64,000 nt of DNA from Cupriavidus basilensis (GCF_000876015.1 NZ_BBQM01000015.1:372001-436000), one strand, 5' to 3'; shown: positions 52,064 through 61,802, counted from the stretch's first letter. A program made the numbers and translations. The notes: generated by a model not told the origin, from the letters alone.

Positions 52064-54268
52064 ATGGCAATGGACAAGGAACCCGAAGTACTGGAACGAG
52101 AGCAGGCCGGCGCGGCGGCCGTGTCGCGGCGCACCTTCCTCAAGGCGGGCGTGGCGGCCGGCGGCGCCCTGGTGCTGGCCTTCAGCCTGTGGCCGCTGGC
52201 GCAGCGGGAACTGGCGGACGGCGCCGGCGCGCCCGAGGCCGGGCCGCCGTTCGAGCCCAATGCGTTCATCCGCATCGGCACCGACGGCAAGGTGACTTTC
52301 GTCGTGCCGCGCGTGGAAATGGGGCAGGGCACCTACACCGCCTTGCCGGTGCTGCTGGCCGAGGAGCTCGGCACCGCGCTGGACAGCGTGGTGCTGGAGC
52401 ACGCGCCCGCCGACAAGCACTACGACAACCCGGCGCTGGGCTTCCAGGTGACGGGCGGCTCCACCTCGATCCGCAGCGCGTGGGAGCCGATGCGGCGCGC
52501 CGGCGCCGCCGCGCGCATCATGCTGGTGGCGGCCGCGGCGCGCGCCTGGCAGGTCGATCCGGCCACCTGCGAGGCCGGCGGCGGCGCGGTGACGCACGCG
52601 GCGTCCGGCCGCCGGCTCGGCTACGGCGAGCTGGCCACGCGCGCCGCGCGCGAGCCGGTGCCGCAGGAGGTGCCGCTCAAGCCGGCCGGCGCGTTCAAGC
52701 TGATCGGCACCGCGCAGCGCCGGCTGGACTCGCCGGACAAGGTGACGGGCCGCGCCGTGTACGGCATCGACACGCGGCTGCCGGGCATGAAGGTGGCGGC
52801 GATCCTGCCGTGCCCGGTGCTGGGCGGCAAGCTGTCCGCCGTGGACGACGCGCCCGCGCTGGCGGTGCCCGGCGTGCGGCAGGTAGTGCGCCTGGACGAT
52901 GCCGTCGCCGTGGTGGCCGACCACACCGGCGCGGCGCGCAAGGGCCTGGCCGCGCTCGCGCCGCGCTGGGACGGCGGCGCCAATGCCGCCTACTCCACGC
53001 AGGAGATGGTGGCCGACCTGGCCCGCGCTTCCGAAAGCGAAGGCGCGGTCGCCCGCAAGGTGGGCGACGCGCCGGCGGTCCTCGCCGGTGCCGCGCGGGT
53101 GGTGCGCGCGGTCTACGAGCAGCCCTTCCTCGCCCACGCCTGCATGGAGCCGGTCAACTGCACCGTGCACGTGCGCGACGACGGCTGCGAGCTGTGGCTC
53201 GGCACGCAGGTGCCCGGCCGCGCGCAGGAAGCCGCCGCGCAGGTCACGGGCCTGCCCGCGGAGAAGGTGCTGGTGCACAACCAGTTCCTCGGCGGCGGCT
53301 TCGGGCGGCGGCTGGACGTGGACTACGTGACGCAGGCGGTGCGCGTGGCGCGGCAGGTCAAGAGCCCCGTCAAGGTGGTGTGGTCGCGCGAGGAAGACAC
53401 GCGCCACAGCACCTTCCGTCCCTATCACTACAACCGCATCAGCGCCGCGCTCGACCGCGACGGGCGGCCGGTGGCGTGGCAGCATCGCGTCACCGCCTCG
53501 TCGGTGCTGGCGCGCTGGCTGCCGGCGCGCTTCACCAACAACGTCGACGGCGATGCGATCCGCGACGCGGCGGGCCCCTACGATTTCCCCAACATCCTGG
53601 TCCAGTACGTGCGGCGCGAGCCGGCCGCGGGCATCACCACCGGATTCTGGCGCGGTGTCGGCCATACGCAGAACGCCTTCGTGGTGGAGAGCTTCCTCGA
53701 CGAGCTGGCGCACACGGCGGGCCAGGACCCGGTGGCCTACCGCCTCGCGCTGCTCGACAAGCATCCGCGCGCGCGCCACGTGCTGCGGATGGCGGCCGAG
53801 AAGGCGGGCTGGGGCAGGCGCATGCCGGCGCGCAGCGGGCTGGGCGTGGCGGTGACGTTCTGCTTCGGCTCCTACGCGGCCCAGGTCACGGAGGTGGCCG
53901 TGGATGCCAGCGGGCAGGTGCAGGTCAAGCGCATCGTGACCGTGATGGACTGCGGCCGCGCGATCTCGCCCGATACCGTGATCGCGCAGATGCAGGGCGG
54001 CGCGGTGTTCGGCCTGACGGCGGCGCTGTTCGGCCGGATTTCGATCAAGGACGGGCGCGTGGAGCAGGGCAACTTCGACAGCTACCGCATCCTGCGCATC
54101 AACGAGACGCCGGTGCTGGAGACGCACCTCGTGGACAGCACCGAGGAGCCCGGCGGCGTGGGCGAGGTGTCCACCGTGATGATCGCGCCGTCGCTGATGA
54201 ACGCGATCTTCGCCGCGACCGGGCGGCGCCTGCGCAGCCTGCCGGTGGACCCGGCCAGGCTGGCCTAG
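52064..54268 (+). CDS. molybdenum hydroxylase large subunit (isoquinoline 1-oxidoreductase-like)
   Basis: A 734-residue xanthine-dehydrogenase-family molybdopterin subunit. A Tat signal Ser-Arg-Arg-Thr-Phe-Leu-Lys lies near residues 21-27, followed by a membrane-like helix. Val-Glu-Met-Gly-Gln-Gly-Thr-Tyr-Thr and Gly-Gly-Gly-Phe-Gly-Arg-Arg bind the molybdopterin. Glu in Gly-Gly-Val-Gly-Glu near the end is the catalytic base. Such enzymes hydroxylate N-heterocycles or oxidise aldehydes in the periplasm. The matching 2Fe-2S subunit is on the opposite strand, ending 50 bases away. ATG 52064. Confidence 0.92.
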   Translation: MAMDKEPEVLEREQAGAAAVSRRTFLKAGVAAGGALVLAFSLWPLAQRELADGAGAPEAGPPFEPNAFIRIGTDGKVTFVVPRVEMGQGTYTALPVLLAEELGTALDSVVLEHAPADKHYDNPALGFQVTGGSTSIRSAWEPMRRAGAAARIMLVAAAARAWQVDPATCEAGGGAVTHAASGRRLGYGELATRAAREPVPQEVPLKPAGAFKLIGTAQRRLDSPDKVTGRAVYGIDTRLPGMKVAAILPCPVLGGKLSAVDDAPALAVPGVRQVVRLDDAVAVVADHTGAARKGLAALAPRWDGGANAAYSTQEMVADLARASESEGAVARKVGDAPAVLAGAARVVRAVYEQPFLAHACMEPVNCTVHVRDDGCELWLGTQVPGRAQEAAAQVTGLPAEKVLVHNQFLGGGFGRRLDVDYVTQAVRVARQVKSPVKVVWSREEDTRHSTFRPYHYNRISAALDRDGRPVAWQHRVTASSVLARWLPARFTNNVDGDAIRDAAGPYDFPNILVQYVRREPAAGITTGFWRGVGHTQNAFVVESFLDELAHTAGQDPVAYRLALLDKHPRARHVLRMAAEKAGWGRRMPARSGLGVAVTFCFGSYAAQVTEVAVDASGQVQVKRIVTVMDCGRAISPDTVIAQMQGGAVFGLTAALFGRISIKDGRVEQGNFDSYRILRINETPVLETHLVDSTEEPGGVGEVSTVMIAPSLMNAIFAATGRRLRSLPVDPARLA

Positions 54269-54317
54269 CGCATGCGGGGGGGGGCGTGCCGGTCCCCCGT
54301 CGTTCACGTCTCAGGCT

Positions 54318-54794
54318 TCAGGCCGCCTTCGGGGCGTTGCCGCCGGCGGCGGCTTCGCGGATCGCCGTGCGGATGCGCGCGTACGTGCCGCAGCGGCAGA
54401 TGTTGCCGGACATCGCGGAGTCGATTTCCTCGTCGCTCGGGTTCGGGTTGCTCTGCAGCAGCGCCGTGGCGGACATGATCTGTCCCGACTGGCAATAGCC
54501 GCACTGCACCACCTGCTGCGCCAGCCACGCCGCCTGGACGCGCTTGCCGGCGTCGCTCTCGCCCACCGCCTCGATGGTGGTGATCTCGCGCGTGCCGATG
54601 CTTTCCAGCGGCGTCAGGCACGCGCGCGCCGGCGCGCCGTCGACGTGGATGGTGCAGGCCCCGCACAGGCCCATGCCGCAGCCGAATTTGGTACCGGCCA
54701 TGCCGACGAGGTCGCGCAGCACCCACAGCACCGGGGTGTCGGCTTCGGCATCGACGGTATGGGGCGACCCATTGATCTTGATGGTGTAGCTCAT
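54318..54794 (-). CDS. 2Fe-2S small subunit of the molybdenum hydroxylase
   Basis: A 158-residue two-cluster ferredoxin subunit. Plant-type cluster ligands Cys39, 44, 47, 59; second cluster Cys98, 101, 133, 135 (Cys-Gly-Tyr-Cys-Gln-Ser-Gly and Cys-Arg-Cys-Gly-Thr-Tyr). It passes electrons from the molybdenum subunit. Normally it lies upstream of the large subunit on the same strand; here the two converge. ATG 54794. It has no export signal and would travel with the Tat-borne large subunit. Confidence 0.93.
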   Translation of the reverse strand: MSYTIKINGSPHTVDAEADTPVLWVLRDLVGMAGTKFGCGMGLCGACTIHVDGAPARACLTPLESIGTREITTIEAVGESDAGKRVQAAWLAQQVVQCGYCQSGQIMSATALLQSNPNPSDEEIDSAMSGNICRCGTYARIRTAIREAAAGGNAPKAA

Positions 54795-54952
54795 TCGGGA
54801 ATCCTCGCGCGGCAGTGTGATGGGGAGGGCGGCGCTCCGCGGCCCGTGGCCGGTCCGCCCCGTATTGCCGCCAAGGGTAGCCCGCCGCGCCGGGCGCGAT
54901 AAGGGCGCTGCGGCTGGATAGGGCTTGAAGCGCTGCTTTATGGCGCGCCGGG

Positions 54953-55771
54953 CTATCCGCCCAGGTACATGCTCCGGTCCGCTCCCGGCGCGGGCACCGG
55001 CGCCTGCGCGGCGGCCGGCGCGGGCGGCGTCGACGGCGTGGCGGATGTGGACGGCGGCAAGTCCGGCTCCAGCGGGTCTTGCGGGCGCGGCGCGCCGGCG
55101 GCATAGCGCTGGCGGCGCGGCGCGTCGTCGGCCTGCCGTTGCTGGTAGAGGCGCAGGCTTTCCCGCGCGTTGCCGATGCCGCCGCGCTGCCGGGCCAGGT
55201 CCAGCTTTTCGCGGCGCTGCACGCGGCTGGGGTCCTGGCGGTCGAGCGCGTCGGACGCTTCGAGGAAGCGGCGGTCGGATTCGCTGAGGTACGGATACTG
55301 CATCAGCCGGTCGCGGATCGCGGCCAGGTGGCTGGCTTCTTCCTCGAATGCCTTTTGCTGCTCCCTTTGCTGCCGGCGCTCGGTCTCTTCCTGCTCTTCC
55401 TGTTTTTCGTGCGCGTAGGCGGCGCGCTCGGCCATCGGGACGTGGCCCGCGGCGCGCAGGCGCTGCAGCGCCGCGGCGGCGTCCGCGCGCTCGCGCGGCG
55501 TGGCGCGGGGATCGTTGGCGGTCCGGTAGAGGGCCTCCACGCGCTCCTTGATGGTCGCCGTGCTGGCCGCCGGGCAGGCGGCGTCGGCCGGCTCGCAGGC
55601 GGTGGCGAACCAGCCGAAGCCATAGTGCAGGACCACGAGCGCGATGCAGATCACCAGGATGCCGGTAGCCGACAGCGCCAGCAGCCCGCCGGCAGGCGCG
55701 CCGTCCCCGGCGCCCCTCGCGGCGGCGGCCCTGGCTGCCGTCCGCTTCGATACCCAGATTCTCTTGCTCAT
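54953..55771 (-). CDS. membrane-anchored coiled-coil protein of unknown function
   Basis: A 272-residue protein. Basic N-terminus, one membrane helix at about 31-53 (Leu-Leu-Ala-Leu-Ser-Ala-Thr-Gly-Ile-Leu-Val-Ile-Cys), then a Glu/Gln/Arg-rich helical region (about 115-215) that probably forms a coiled coil. It ends in a Pro/Ala/Thr-rich tail. No catalytic motif is visible. It lies between the 2Fe-2S and TAXI genes in the same direction, with gaps over 100 bases either side. Family not recognised. Confidence 0.6.
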   Translation of the reverse strand: MSKRIWVSKRTAARAAAARGAGDGAPAGGLLALSATGILVICIALVVLHYGFGWFATACEPADAACPAASTATIKERVEALYRTANDPRATPRERADAAAALQRLRAAGHVPMAERAAYAHEKQEEQEETERRQQREQQKAFEEEASHLAAIRDRLMQYPYLSESDRRFLEASDALDRQDPSRVQRREKLDLARQRGGIGNARESLRLYQQRQADDAPRRQRYAAGAPRPQDPLEPDLPPSTSATPSTPPAPAAAQAPVPAPGADRSMYLGG

Positions 55772-55888
55772 GACTCGCTTTGTCCGACCCCGCGCCCGCT
55801 CTGCGGTGGGCGTCGGCCATCATAGCATCCGGGCCGGGCAATCCATTGCGCCGGCCGGGCGGGGGTGCCCGCCGACCGGCGCGGTGGA

Positions 55889-57307
55889 CTAGGTTCCGGT
55901 CAGGCGCCGGCGGACAAAGGCGATGTGCTCGCGCAGCACGTAGAACTGGTCGGCGTAGGCCAGCGGCATCTTGAGCCGGTTGACGGCCGCCTCGATGTGA
56001 TCCAGGCGCGCGATCAGCGAGGTTTTTTCTTCCTCGGTGGGATCGACCATCGCCACGCGCTCGATCTCGATCAGGGCGCCGTACCAGCGGTAGATGCGCG
56101 ACTTGACGCGCCAGGTGTAGAGCGACGGCACCACCTTGAACGCCGGGATCAGCAGCACGATGATCGGCAGCACCACCAGCAGCGCGCGGTCGGCCAGGCT
56201 GGCCAGCCAGAACGGCAGGTGGCGGTAGAGGAAGCCCTTGCCGGAGGCGTAGTAGCGCGTGGCGTCGTCGCTGAGCGGGAACTCGTGCACGGTGGCCGAG
56301 GGGAACTGCCCCGCGCCCTGCAGCAGCCCGGCCTTGCCGTGGACCTCGCGCGCGGCCTCGATCAGCAGGTCGGACAGGGCCGGGTGCAGCGTGTCGCGCG
56401 CCACCAGCTCCACCGTGGGGCTGATCAGGTGGATCGGGCGCGGCGGCAGGTTCTTGCCCAGGTCCAGCACGCCGGCGGGCAGCACCAGTTGCTGCAGGTA
56501 GAGAAAGCGCCGCGTGTAGGCGTCGGCCTGGGCGAAATCCAGCAGGCGCACGCCGGGCTCGCGGAACAGCTTGCGCATGGTCGGCCCGGTGGCGGAGTCG
56601 CCGGTGAGCATGGCCACGTCGATCCTGCCGTCGAGCAGGGCCTGCGCCGCCTCGTCGCCGTCATAGGAGATCAGCGTGGCGCTGCCGCCGGGCTCGATGC
56701 CGTTGGCCTTGAGCAGGGTCAGCGCCAGCGCGCGGGCGCCGCTGCCCTCGCGGCCGATGGCGATGCGCGCCGTGCGGAAGTCGGACAGCTTGTGCCTCTC
56801 CCGGCCGCGGTACAGCACGCTGATCGGCGCGTAGAACATGCTGCCGAGCGAGACCAGCCCGTCCTTGTTCACGTCGCCGGAGACGCCGCCCTGGACCAGC
56901 GCCACGTCGACGGACTGCCCGCGGTCGGCCAGCCGCTTCACGTTCTGCTGCGAGCCCTCGGAGGCCAGCACGTCGAGGCGGATGCCGTTGCGCGCGAGGA
57001 TCGCGCGGTACTGCTCGGCCGCGTTCCAGAACGAGCTGTCCTTCGGGCCGGCGCTGATGGTCATGGTGTTCGGCGGCGCCGGCTGGATCAGCCACACCGC
57101 CAGCCACGCGGCGGCGATGCAGAACACCACGGCGGGCCCGAACGAGACCGCCCGGTCGCGCCACGAGATGGCGACGAAGCGGGCGCCCAGGCGGCGGATG
57201 TCGGGCTTGGCGAGCCTGGCGGTCCGGGACCGTGGCGTGGCACCGGGCGTGGTATCGGGCGTGGCGTCGGGTGGCGTGGGCTGGTCTTGCCCGGAGTCTG
57301 GCGTCAT
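55889..57307 (-). CDS. TAXI-family TRAP transporter binding-type protein with membrane helices
   Basis: A 472-residue protein. An N-terminal Pro/Thr/Asp-rich cytosolic 45 residues are followed by one membrane helix (about 55-75). Then comes a TAXI solute-binding domain (Ile-Ser-Ala-Gly-Pro-Lys-Asp-Ser-Ser ... Asp-Val-Ala-Met-Leu-Thr-Gly). A second hydrophobic stretch lies near 375-400 and a short cytosolic tail closes it. TRAP membrane subunits are absent nearby. It may be a membrane-tethered sensor/receptor rather than a free transporter receptor. Confidence 0.8.
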   Translation of the reverse strand: MTPDSGQDQPTPPDATPDTTPGATPRSRTARLAKPDIRRLGARFVAISWRDRAVSFGPAVVFCIAAAWLAVWLIQPAPPNTMTISAGPKDSSFWNAAEQYRAILARNGIRLDVLASEGSQQNVKRLADRGQSVDVALVQGGVSGDVNKDGLVSLGSMFYAPISVLYRGRERHKLSDFRTARIAIGREGSGARALALTLLKANGIEPGGSATLISYDGDEAAQALLDGRIDVAMLTGDSATGPTMRKLFREPGVRLLDFAQADAYTRRFLYLQQLVLPAGVLDLGKNLPPRPIHLISPTVELVARDTLHPALSDLLIEAAREVHGKAGLLQGAGQFPSATVHEFPLSDDATRYYASGKGFLYRHLPFWLASLADRALLVVLPIIVLLIPAFKVVPSLYTWRVKSRIYRWYGALIEIERVAMVDPTEEEKTSLIARLDHIEAAVNRLKMPLAYADQFYVLREHIAFVRRRLTGT

Positions 57308-57638
57308 CGGCTCGCGTGCGGGGAAGGGAGCGCCCGATCATAGCACCGGCACCGGCGCGCCTCCCGCGCGTGGTGCCGGTCAGAATCGACCGCCCCCGCA
57401 TTGCCCGCCATACCCCTCGTCAGACGCATTGTGCAGCGGCCTGATTCGTGCCGCCTGCGGGTTTTCTTCACGATATCGCTTCGACATTAAAGAACCGCGG
57501 CGTCAGGCCGATAACGGGGACTTGCAAGGCGCCCTGCAAGAGAAGGCGCCGGTTGAAAAACCGCCGCCGGCCCATCCGGGCAGACGGTGCTCCGCGCACC
57601 GGCGCGCAGAGCGGATCCTTGATACGAGACTGACGACC
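57308..57638. other. 331-base region upstream of the four-gene exported-protein operon
   Basis: No gene is seen. CTTGCA-N8-TGCAAG (57521-57540) is a near-palindrome of which the inner GGC/GCC also pair. It lies 99 bases before the lipoprotein start and is a candidate operator. The promoter is not clear. Confidence 0.45.
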
Positions 57639-58118
57639 ATGAACCGAATCAACAGGCTGCTGCCTCCCACCATGCTGGCGGCGGCGCTGCTCGCTGCCGC
57701 CTGCAATTTCCCGGGGATCGACGGCGGTGGCGCCGCGCCGACGGTGGCGCAGGTGCAGGCCACGCTCGCCGACAAGAACTTCGGCCAGGCCGCGGCGCTG
57801 GCGGACCAGCTGACGGCGGCGGACCCCAAGAACGCGGATGCCTGGATGGCGGCGGCCGAAGCCAAGGCGGCCGTCGGCAGCCGGCTGGGCGCGCTCGCCG
57901 CGCTGGAGACCGCGCTGGCCAACGGCATGCGCGACGGCGCGCGCATCGACGCCAGCCCCTATCTCGCGCCGCTGCGCTCGTCCAGCGAATACCAGCCGCT
58001 GCTGCAGCGCTTCAGCGTGACCAGGCAGGCGGCAGCGGCGGGCGACACCGCCATCGAGCAGACCGCGGCCGGCATCGAGGCGCGCGCCGGCGATGTGTCG
58101 GTCAAGATTTCCAACTGA
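57639..58118 (+). CDS. exported lipoprotein with tetratricopeptide-like helices
   Basis: A 159-residue lipoprotein. The lipobox Leu-Ala-Ala-Ala-Cys (Cys22) closes the signal peptide. Residues about 37-105 are helical with Ala-Ala-Leu-Ala-Asp-Gln-Leu and Asp-Pro-Lys-Asn-Ala-Asp-Ala-Trp, as in tetratricopeptide repeats. A C-terminal hydrophilic tail follows. First gene of the four-gene operon; 17 bases from the next gene. Likely an outer-membrane anchor or assembly factor for the following proteins. Confidence 0.7.
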   Translation: MNRINRLLPPTMLAAALLAAACNFPGIDGGGAAPTVAQVQATLADKNFGQAAALADQLTAADPKNADAWMAAAEAKAAVGSRLGALAALETALANGMRDGARIDASPYLAPLRSSSEYQPLLQRFSVTRQAAAAGDTAIEQTAAGIEARAGDVSVKISN

Positions 58119-58135
58119 TTCCAGCACCCAGAAAC

Positions 58136-59779
58136 ATGAACGCTTTCAACAAGACGCTGCTGTGCGCGGCAATCGCGGCCGTGGTGGCCGCGCCGGCCGC
58201 GTACGCGATGGACATCGAGGCGCGCGGCGTCGGCACGGCGAAGATCTCCGAAGACCTGAACTCGGTGCGCACCTCGGCGCTGCGCCAGGCCAGGCGCAAT
58301 GCCGTGCTGGCGGCGCTGGACAAGGTGGTGGGCGCCGGCACCAGCAAGAACCCCGAGGTACAGGCCAGGCTGGACGACCTCGTGGTGCAGGTGGGCGAGG
58401 AGTCGTTCTACGGCGCCACGCCCAGCTCGGCCGACGGCGAGTACCGCGTCAGCATCACGCTGCGCATGGACGACAAGGCCCTGCGCACGGAGATCAGCGA
58501 CCTGGGCCTGGCCCTGAACACCACCACCACGCGCAGCCAGCCGATCCTGGTGATGATGGACGAGTTCTTCACCACGCCGACCAACCTGCGCGCGCCGCTG
58601 GAAGAACTGACCGAGTTCCGCCACGAGGAGGGCGCCAGCTACAACGAGAAGGAAGCCGCTTCCAGCGCGAGCAAATCGGCTTATGCCGCCAGCAGCAAGG
58701 CCGCCTATGCCTCCAAGGAGCAGGCCGCCTATGCCGTGAAGGATGCCTCGGCCGGCCGCGTCAGCGCCGCGCGCGACACGCAGGTGGCGGGCGCCGCGCA
58801 GGACGGCTACGGCGGCCAGGCCGCGGTGGCGGGCCGCGACAGCGCGCGCTACGACGCCGCCAGCGCCAGCAGCCACCAGGCCGCGGGCGCGGCCTCGCGC
58901 CAGGTGGCGGCGGCCAGCAGCAGCAACGTGGCCGCGGCCTCGTCGTCGCAATCGGCATACGCGCGCAACGTCAGCGCCGAGGACCACAACAACACCTACT
59001 TCCGCAAGCTGGTCAAGTACCAGCCGCAGAACACCGGCCCGGACAAGAAGAACTACACCTACAACGAGCTCAAGGGCCAGCTGGGCGACCTCGACATCAA
59101 GGTGCTCGACAACGCCATCTTCAAGAGCAAGTACTTCGGCAACCGCGCCATCACGCTGGACCAGCTCGAGAACGGCGCCGAGCTGGCCAGGTACGTGGAC
59201 TTCGCGCGCCAGGAAGCCACCGCGGACTACCTGATGATCGGCTCGTCGGTGATCTATGACCTGGGCGTGGACCGGAACTCGGGCCAGCCCGCGTGCACGG
59301 GCGTGGCCAGCACCAAGACCTTCTCCACCAAGACCGGCGAGGACATCGGCTCGGCCACGCAATCGGAAACCGCGACCGGCGTGTCGTCCGACGATTGCCG
59401 CGCCCGGCTGGCCGTCAAGCTCGCCGGCAGCCTCGGCAACCAGGTGGGCAAGCGCATCCAGGAGTTCGCCAAGAAGCGCACCATGTACGGCGCGGAGTAC
59501 GTCATCCGCCTGACCGGCGGCAATCTTTCGCTGATGAGCCGCACCGCCTTCAACCAGGCGCTCAAGAACGTGCCGGGGCTGGACAAGGCCGTGCAGCGCC
59601 AGGCCGGCGCGAGCCAGCTGGAGGTGGTGGCGACCTACAAGGGCAGCGACCCGCTGGACCAGGCCGTGGCGATGGCCCTTGGCGGCAATCCGCTGTTCGC
59701 CGGGCTCGACTCGATGGTCGACGGCAACATCGTCACCCTGTGCATGAATGGCTGCGGCAAGCCCAAGGCGGGACGCTGA
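58136..59779 (+). CDS. exported protein of unknown function with Ala/Ser/Tyr-rich segment
   Basis: A 547-residue exported protein. A signal peptide (1-24, Ala-Ala-Tyr-Ala) is followed by a domain with Ala-Leu-Arg-Gln-Ala-Arg-Arg-Asn-Ala-Val, similar in pattern to FlgT-like N-domains. Residues about 172-280 are low complexity (Ala, Ser, Tyr, Lys, Gln). A C-terminal domain (about 285-547) includes Val-Met-Met-Asp-Glu-Phe before the low-complexity part and Asp-Arg-Asn-Ser-Gly after it. Cys at the end (Cys-Met-Asn-Gly-Cys) may form a disulfide. No family is recognised with confidence. One base separates it from the next gene. Confidence 0.65.
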   Translation: MNAFNKTLLCAAIAAVVAAPAAYAMDIEARGVGTAKISEDLNSVRTSALRQARRNAVLAALDKVVGAGTSKNPEVQARLDDLVVQVGEESFYGATPSSADGEYRVSITLRMDDKALRTEISDLGLALNTTTTRSQPILVMMDEFFTTPTNLRAPLEELTEFRHEEGASYNEKEAASSASKSAYAASSKAAYASKEQAAYAVKDASAGRVSAARDTQVAGAAQDGYGGQAAVAGRDSARYDAASASSHQAAGAASRQVAAASSSNVAAASSSQSAYARNVSAEDHNNTYFRKLVKYQPQNTGPDKKNYTYNELKGQLGDLDIKVLDNAIFKSKYFGNRAITLDQLENGAELARYVDFARQEATADYLMIGSSVIYDLGVDRNSGQPACTGVASTKTFSTKTGEDIGSATQSETATGVSSDDCRARLAVKLAGSLGNQVGKRIQEFAKKRTMYGAEYVIRLTGGNLSLMSRTAFNQALKNVPGLDKAVQRQAGASQLEVVATYKGSDPLDQAVAMALGGNPLFAGLDSMVDGNIVTLCMNGCGKPKAGR

Positions 59780-59780
59780 G

Positions 59781-61790
59781 ATGCGCCGGCATATCGTGGC
59801 GCTCGGCGCCGCCATCGCCGCGGCCGCCGGCTGGGCCGGCCACGCCGCGGCCGCGCCGGCGGCGGGCCTGTACGTGGTCCCGGGCATCTTCTTCGACGAC
59901 GGCGCCGCGGGCGCGGGCAGCAGCAAGGTCGACCCGGCCTTCCGCCCGGCGCTGGACGTGAAGCAGGCGAGCGCGCTGCTGCAGGAGCGCGCGCAGGCCC
60001 ACTTCAAGGCGCTGGCGCCGGACCTGGACAGCAAGAACCGCCTGCGCACGCTGGCGCTGTCGGTGCAGGTCACACGCGTGTCGCGCTACCGGATCGACAA
60101 GAGCGACGGCACCACCGACATCTACCTGCCGATCACGCTGAGCGTGTATTTCAGCAACCCGATGACCGGAGAGGTGCTGCAGTCGTTCAGCCAGACCCGC
60201 TACGACGTGCTGACCGTCGCGCAGGCGCAGGGCGCCGCCGGCATCGATGCCAAGGTGGCCGCCGCCTACCGCGCGGGCTTTGCCGCGCTGCTGGACAGCA
60301 CGCTGGCCGCCGCGGCCGCGCAGTTCAACCCCTACGTGGTCGAGACCCGGGTGGCCGACACCTGGCGCGGCTTCGTCATCCTGGACCAGGGCTACCAGGC
60401 CGGCATCGGCAAGGGCGACGTCCTGAACGACGGCGAGTCCGAGATCCGCGTGGAGTACGCCGGCCAGCGCTATGCGGTGGCCGTGCCGGTGCTGGGCGCG
60501 CCCAGGGATGGCGCGGTGTTCAGCCGCGCCAACACGATGGCGCTGTCGGACGTGCGCAAGCCGCGCGTGCTGGCGCTGGTCAGCGACGGCAACCCGGACT
60601 TGTCGGATGCGGTCAGCACCCAGCTGTTTACCGACAAGCTCGGCAGCGGCGCGCCGTTCGCCACGCTGCCGCTCAACGCCAACTTCAGCCAGGTCCAGGC
60701 GTCCATCGACAGCCACACCAGGATCGGGCACGAGGTCAGCGGCAGGCGCGCGCTGCCCGACTATTTCATCCGCATGGTGGTGCCGCCGGCGCGCCACTAC
60801 GAGCTGCCGACCAACCTCAGCTACAAGGCCCGGCAGAGCTACCAGGCCTGGGTCTTCGCGGAGCTGCTCTCGCGCGACGGGCGCGTGCTGTACGCGGCCG
60901 ACGTGAGCCAGCGCATCGACGACACGGTGACGGACAAGTCGGGCTTCAACGCCGCCGACCGCCGCGAGGTGGTGCTGAAGAACGCGCTCAACGAGCTGGC
61001 CGAGCGCTTCGGCAAGGAGGTCCGCTTCAAGCCGCTGTCGCTGCAGGTGAGCGGGGCGGCCGGCGACAACTTCGAGGTCGACGATCCCGGCATGAACCTG
61101 CAGATCGGCGACACCATCCGCACCTATCGCAACGCGGGCCGGCCCGGCGGCATTGCCGAGGACGCGCTGGTGCCCACCTGGGAAGCGAGCGTGGTCGGCC
61201 GCGACGGCGCGCGCGTCACGGCCTCGCCGGTCCTGCCGGTGGCCGGCAAGCCGCCCCGGCCCGCGGCCGGCGACCTCGTGCTGTTCGACAGCGTGGCCAG
61301 TGCCGGCGCGTCCGGCCAGCGCGTGGCGTATTGCCCGGCGCAGAAGAGCCAGGTGGGCTCGGTGGCGCTGGAGCGCTTCGACTGGCTGGCCTACGCCAGC
61401 GCCGCGCAGGCGCCCGTGGTCATGATGAACCCGGGGCTGGCCGCGCTGGTGAAGGGCAAGGTCGGCGGGCAGTCCGGCTTTGCCGGCAATCTCGAATTGC
61501 GCCCGGGCGCCTACGACAAGTGCCTGGAAGCGCTGTACCGCATCGACCCGAAGGAACGGACCTGCGACGACGGCATGTGCGCGCAGGGCTATGGCATCCG
61601 CCTGGCCTACCGGCAGAAGGCGGGCGGCAGCGCCGCCGGCCAGGCCATCCTGGAGCACGCCTTTACGTCGAACGGCTACCCGGCCGCGGCGGACGCCGAC
61701 AACGTCGGCGTGCTGCAACGCATCGACCTGGACAAGGACACCCGCGCCGGTCTCGATGCTGTCATGAAGCAATTGCTGAATCCCAACTAA
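59781..61790 (+). CDS. large exported protein of unknown function
   Basis: A 669-residue exported protein. A signal peptide (1-24, Ala-Gly-His-Ala-Ala-Ala-Ala) precedes Leu-Tyr-Val-Val-Pro-Gly-Ile-Phe-Phe-Asp-Asp. The body is mostly beta-rich, without membrane segments. Four cysteines cluster near the end (about 560-610). I do not recognise a family, but it has FlgT-like middle features such as the Asp-Gln-Gly-Tyr-Gln-Ala-Gly-Ile-Gly-Lys-Gly-Asp turn. Its start is one base after the previous stop, so it is coupled. A partner of the 547-residue protein is likely. Confidence 0.65.
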   Translation: MRRHIVALGAAIAAAAGWAGHAAAAPAAGLYVVPGIFFDDGAAGAGSSKVDPAFRPALDVKQASALLQERAQAHFKALAPDLDSKNRLRTLALSVQVTRVSRYRIDKSDGTTDIYLPITLSVYFSNPMTGEVLQSFSQTRYDVLTVAQAQGAAGIDAKVAAAYRAGFAALLDSTLAAAAAQFNPYVVETRVADTWRGFVILDQGYQAGIGKGDVLNDGESEIRVEYAGQRYAVAVPVLGAPRDGAVFSRANTMALSDVRKPRVLALVSDGNPDLSDAVSTQLFTDKLGSGAPFATLPLNANFSQVQASIDSHTRIGHEVSGRRALPDYFIRMVVPPARHYELPTNLSYKARQSYQAWVFAELLSRDGRVLYAADVSQRIDDTVTDKSGFNAADRREVVLKNALNELAERFGKEVRFKPLSLQVSGAAGDNFEVDDPGMNLQIGDTIRTYRNAGRPGGIAEDALVPTWEASVVGRDGARVTASPVLPVAGKPPRPAAGDLVLFDSVASAGASGQRVAYCPAQKSQVGSVALERFDWLAYASAAQAPVVMMNPGLAALVKGKVGGQSGFAGNLELRPGAYDKCLEALYRIDPKERTCDDGMCAQGYGIRLAYRQKAGGSAAGQAILEHAFTSNGYPAAADADNVGVLQRIDLDKDTRAGLDAVMKQLLNPN

Positions 61791-61802
61791 GGAAAACACG
61801 CT

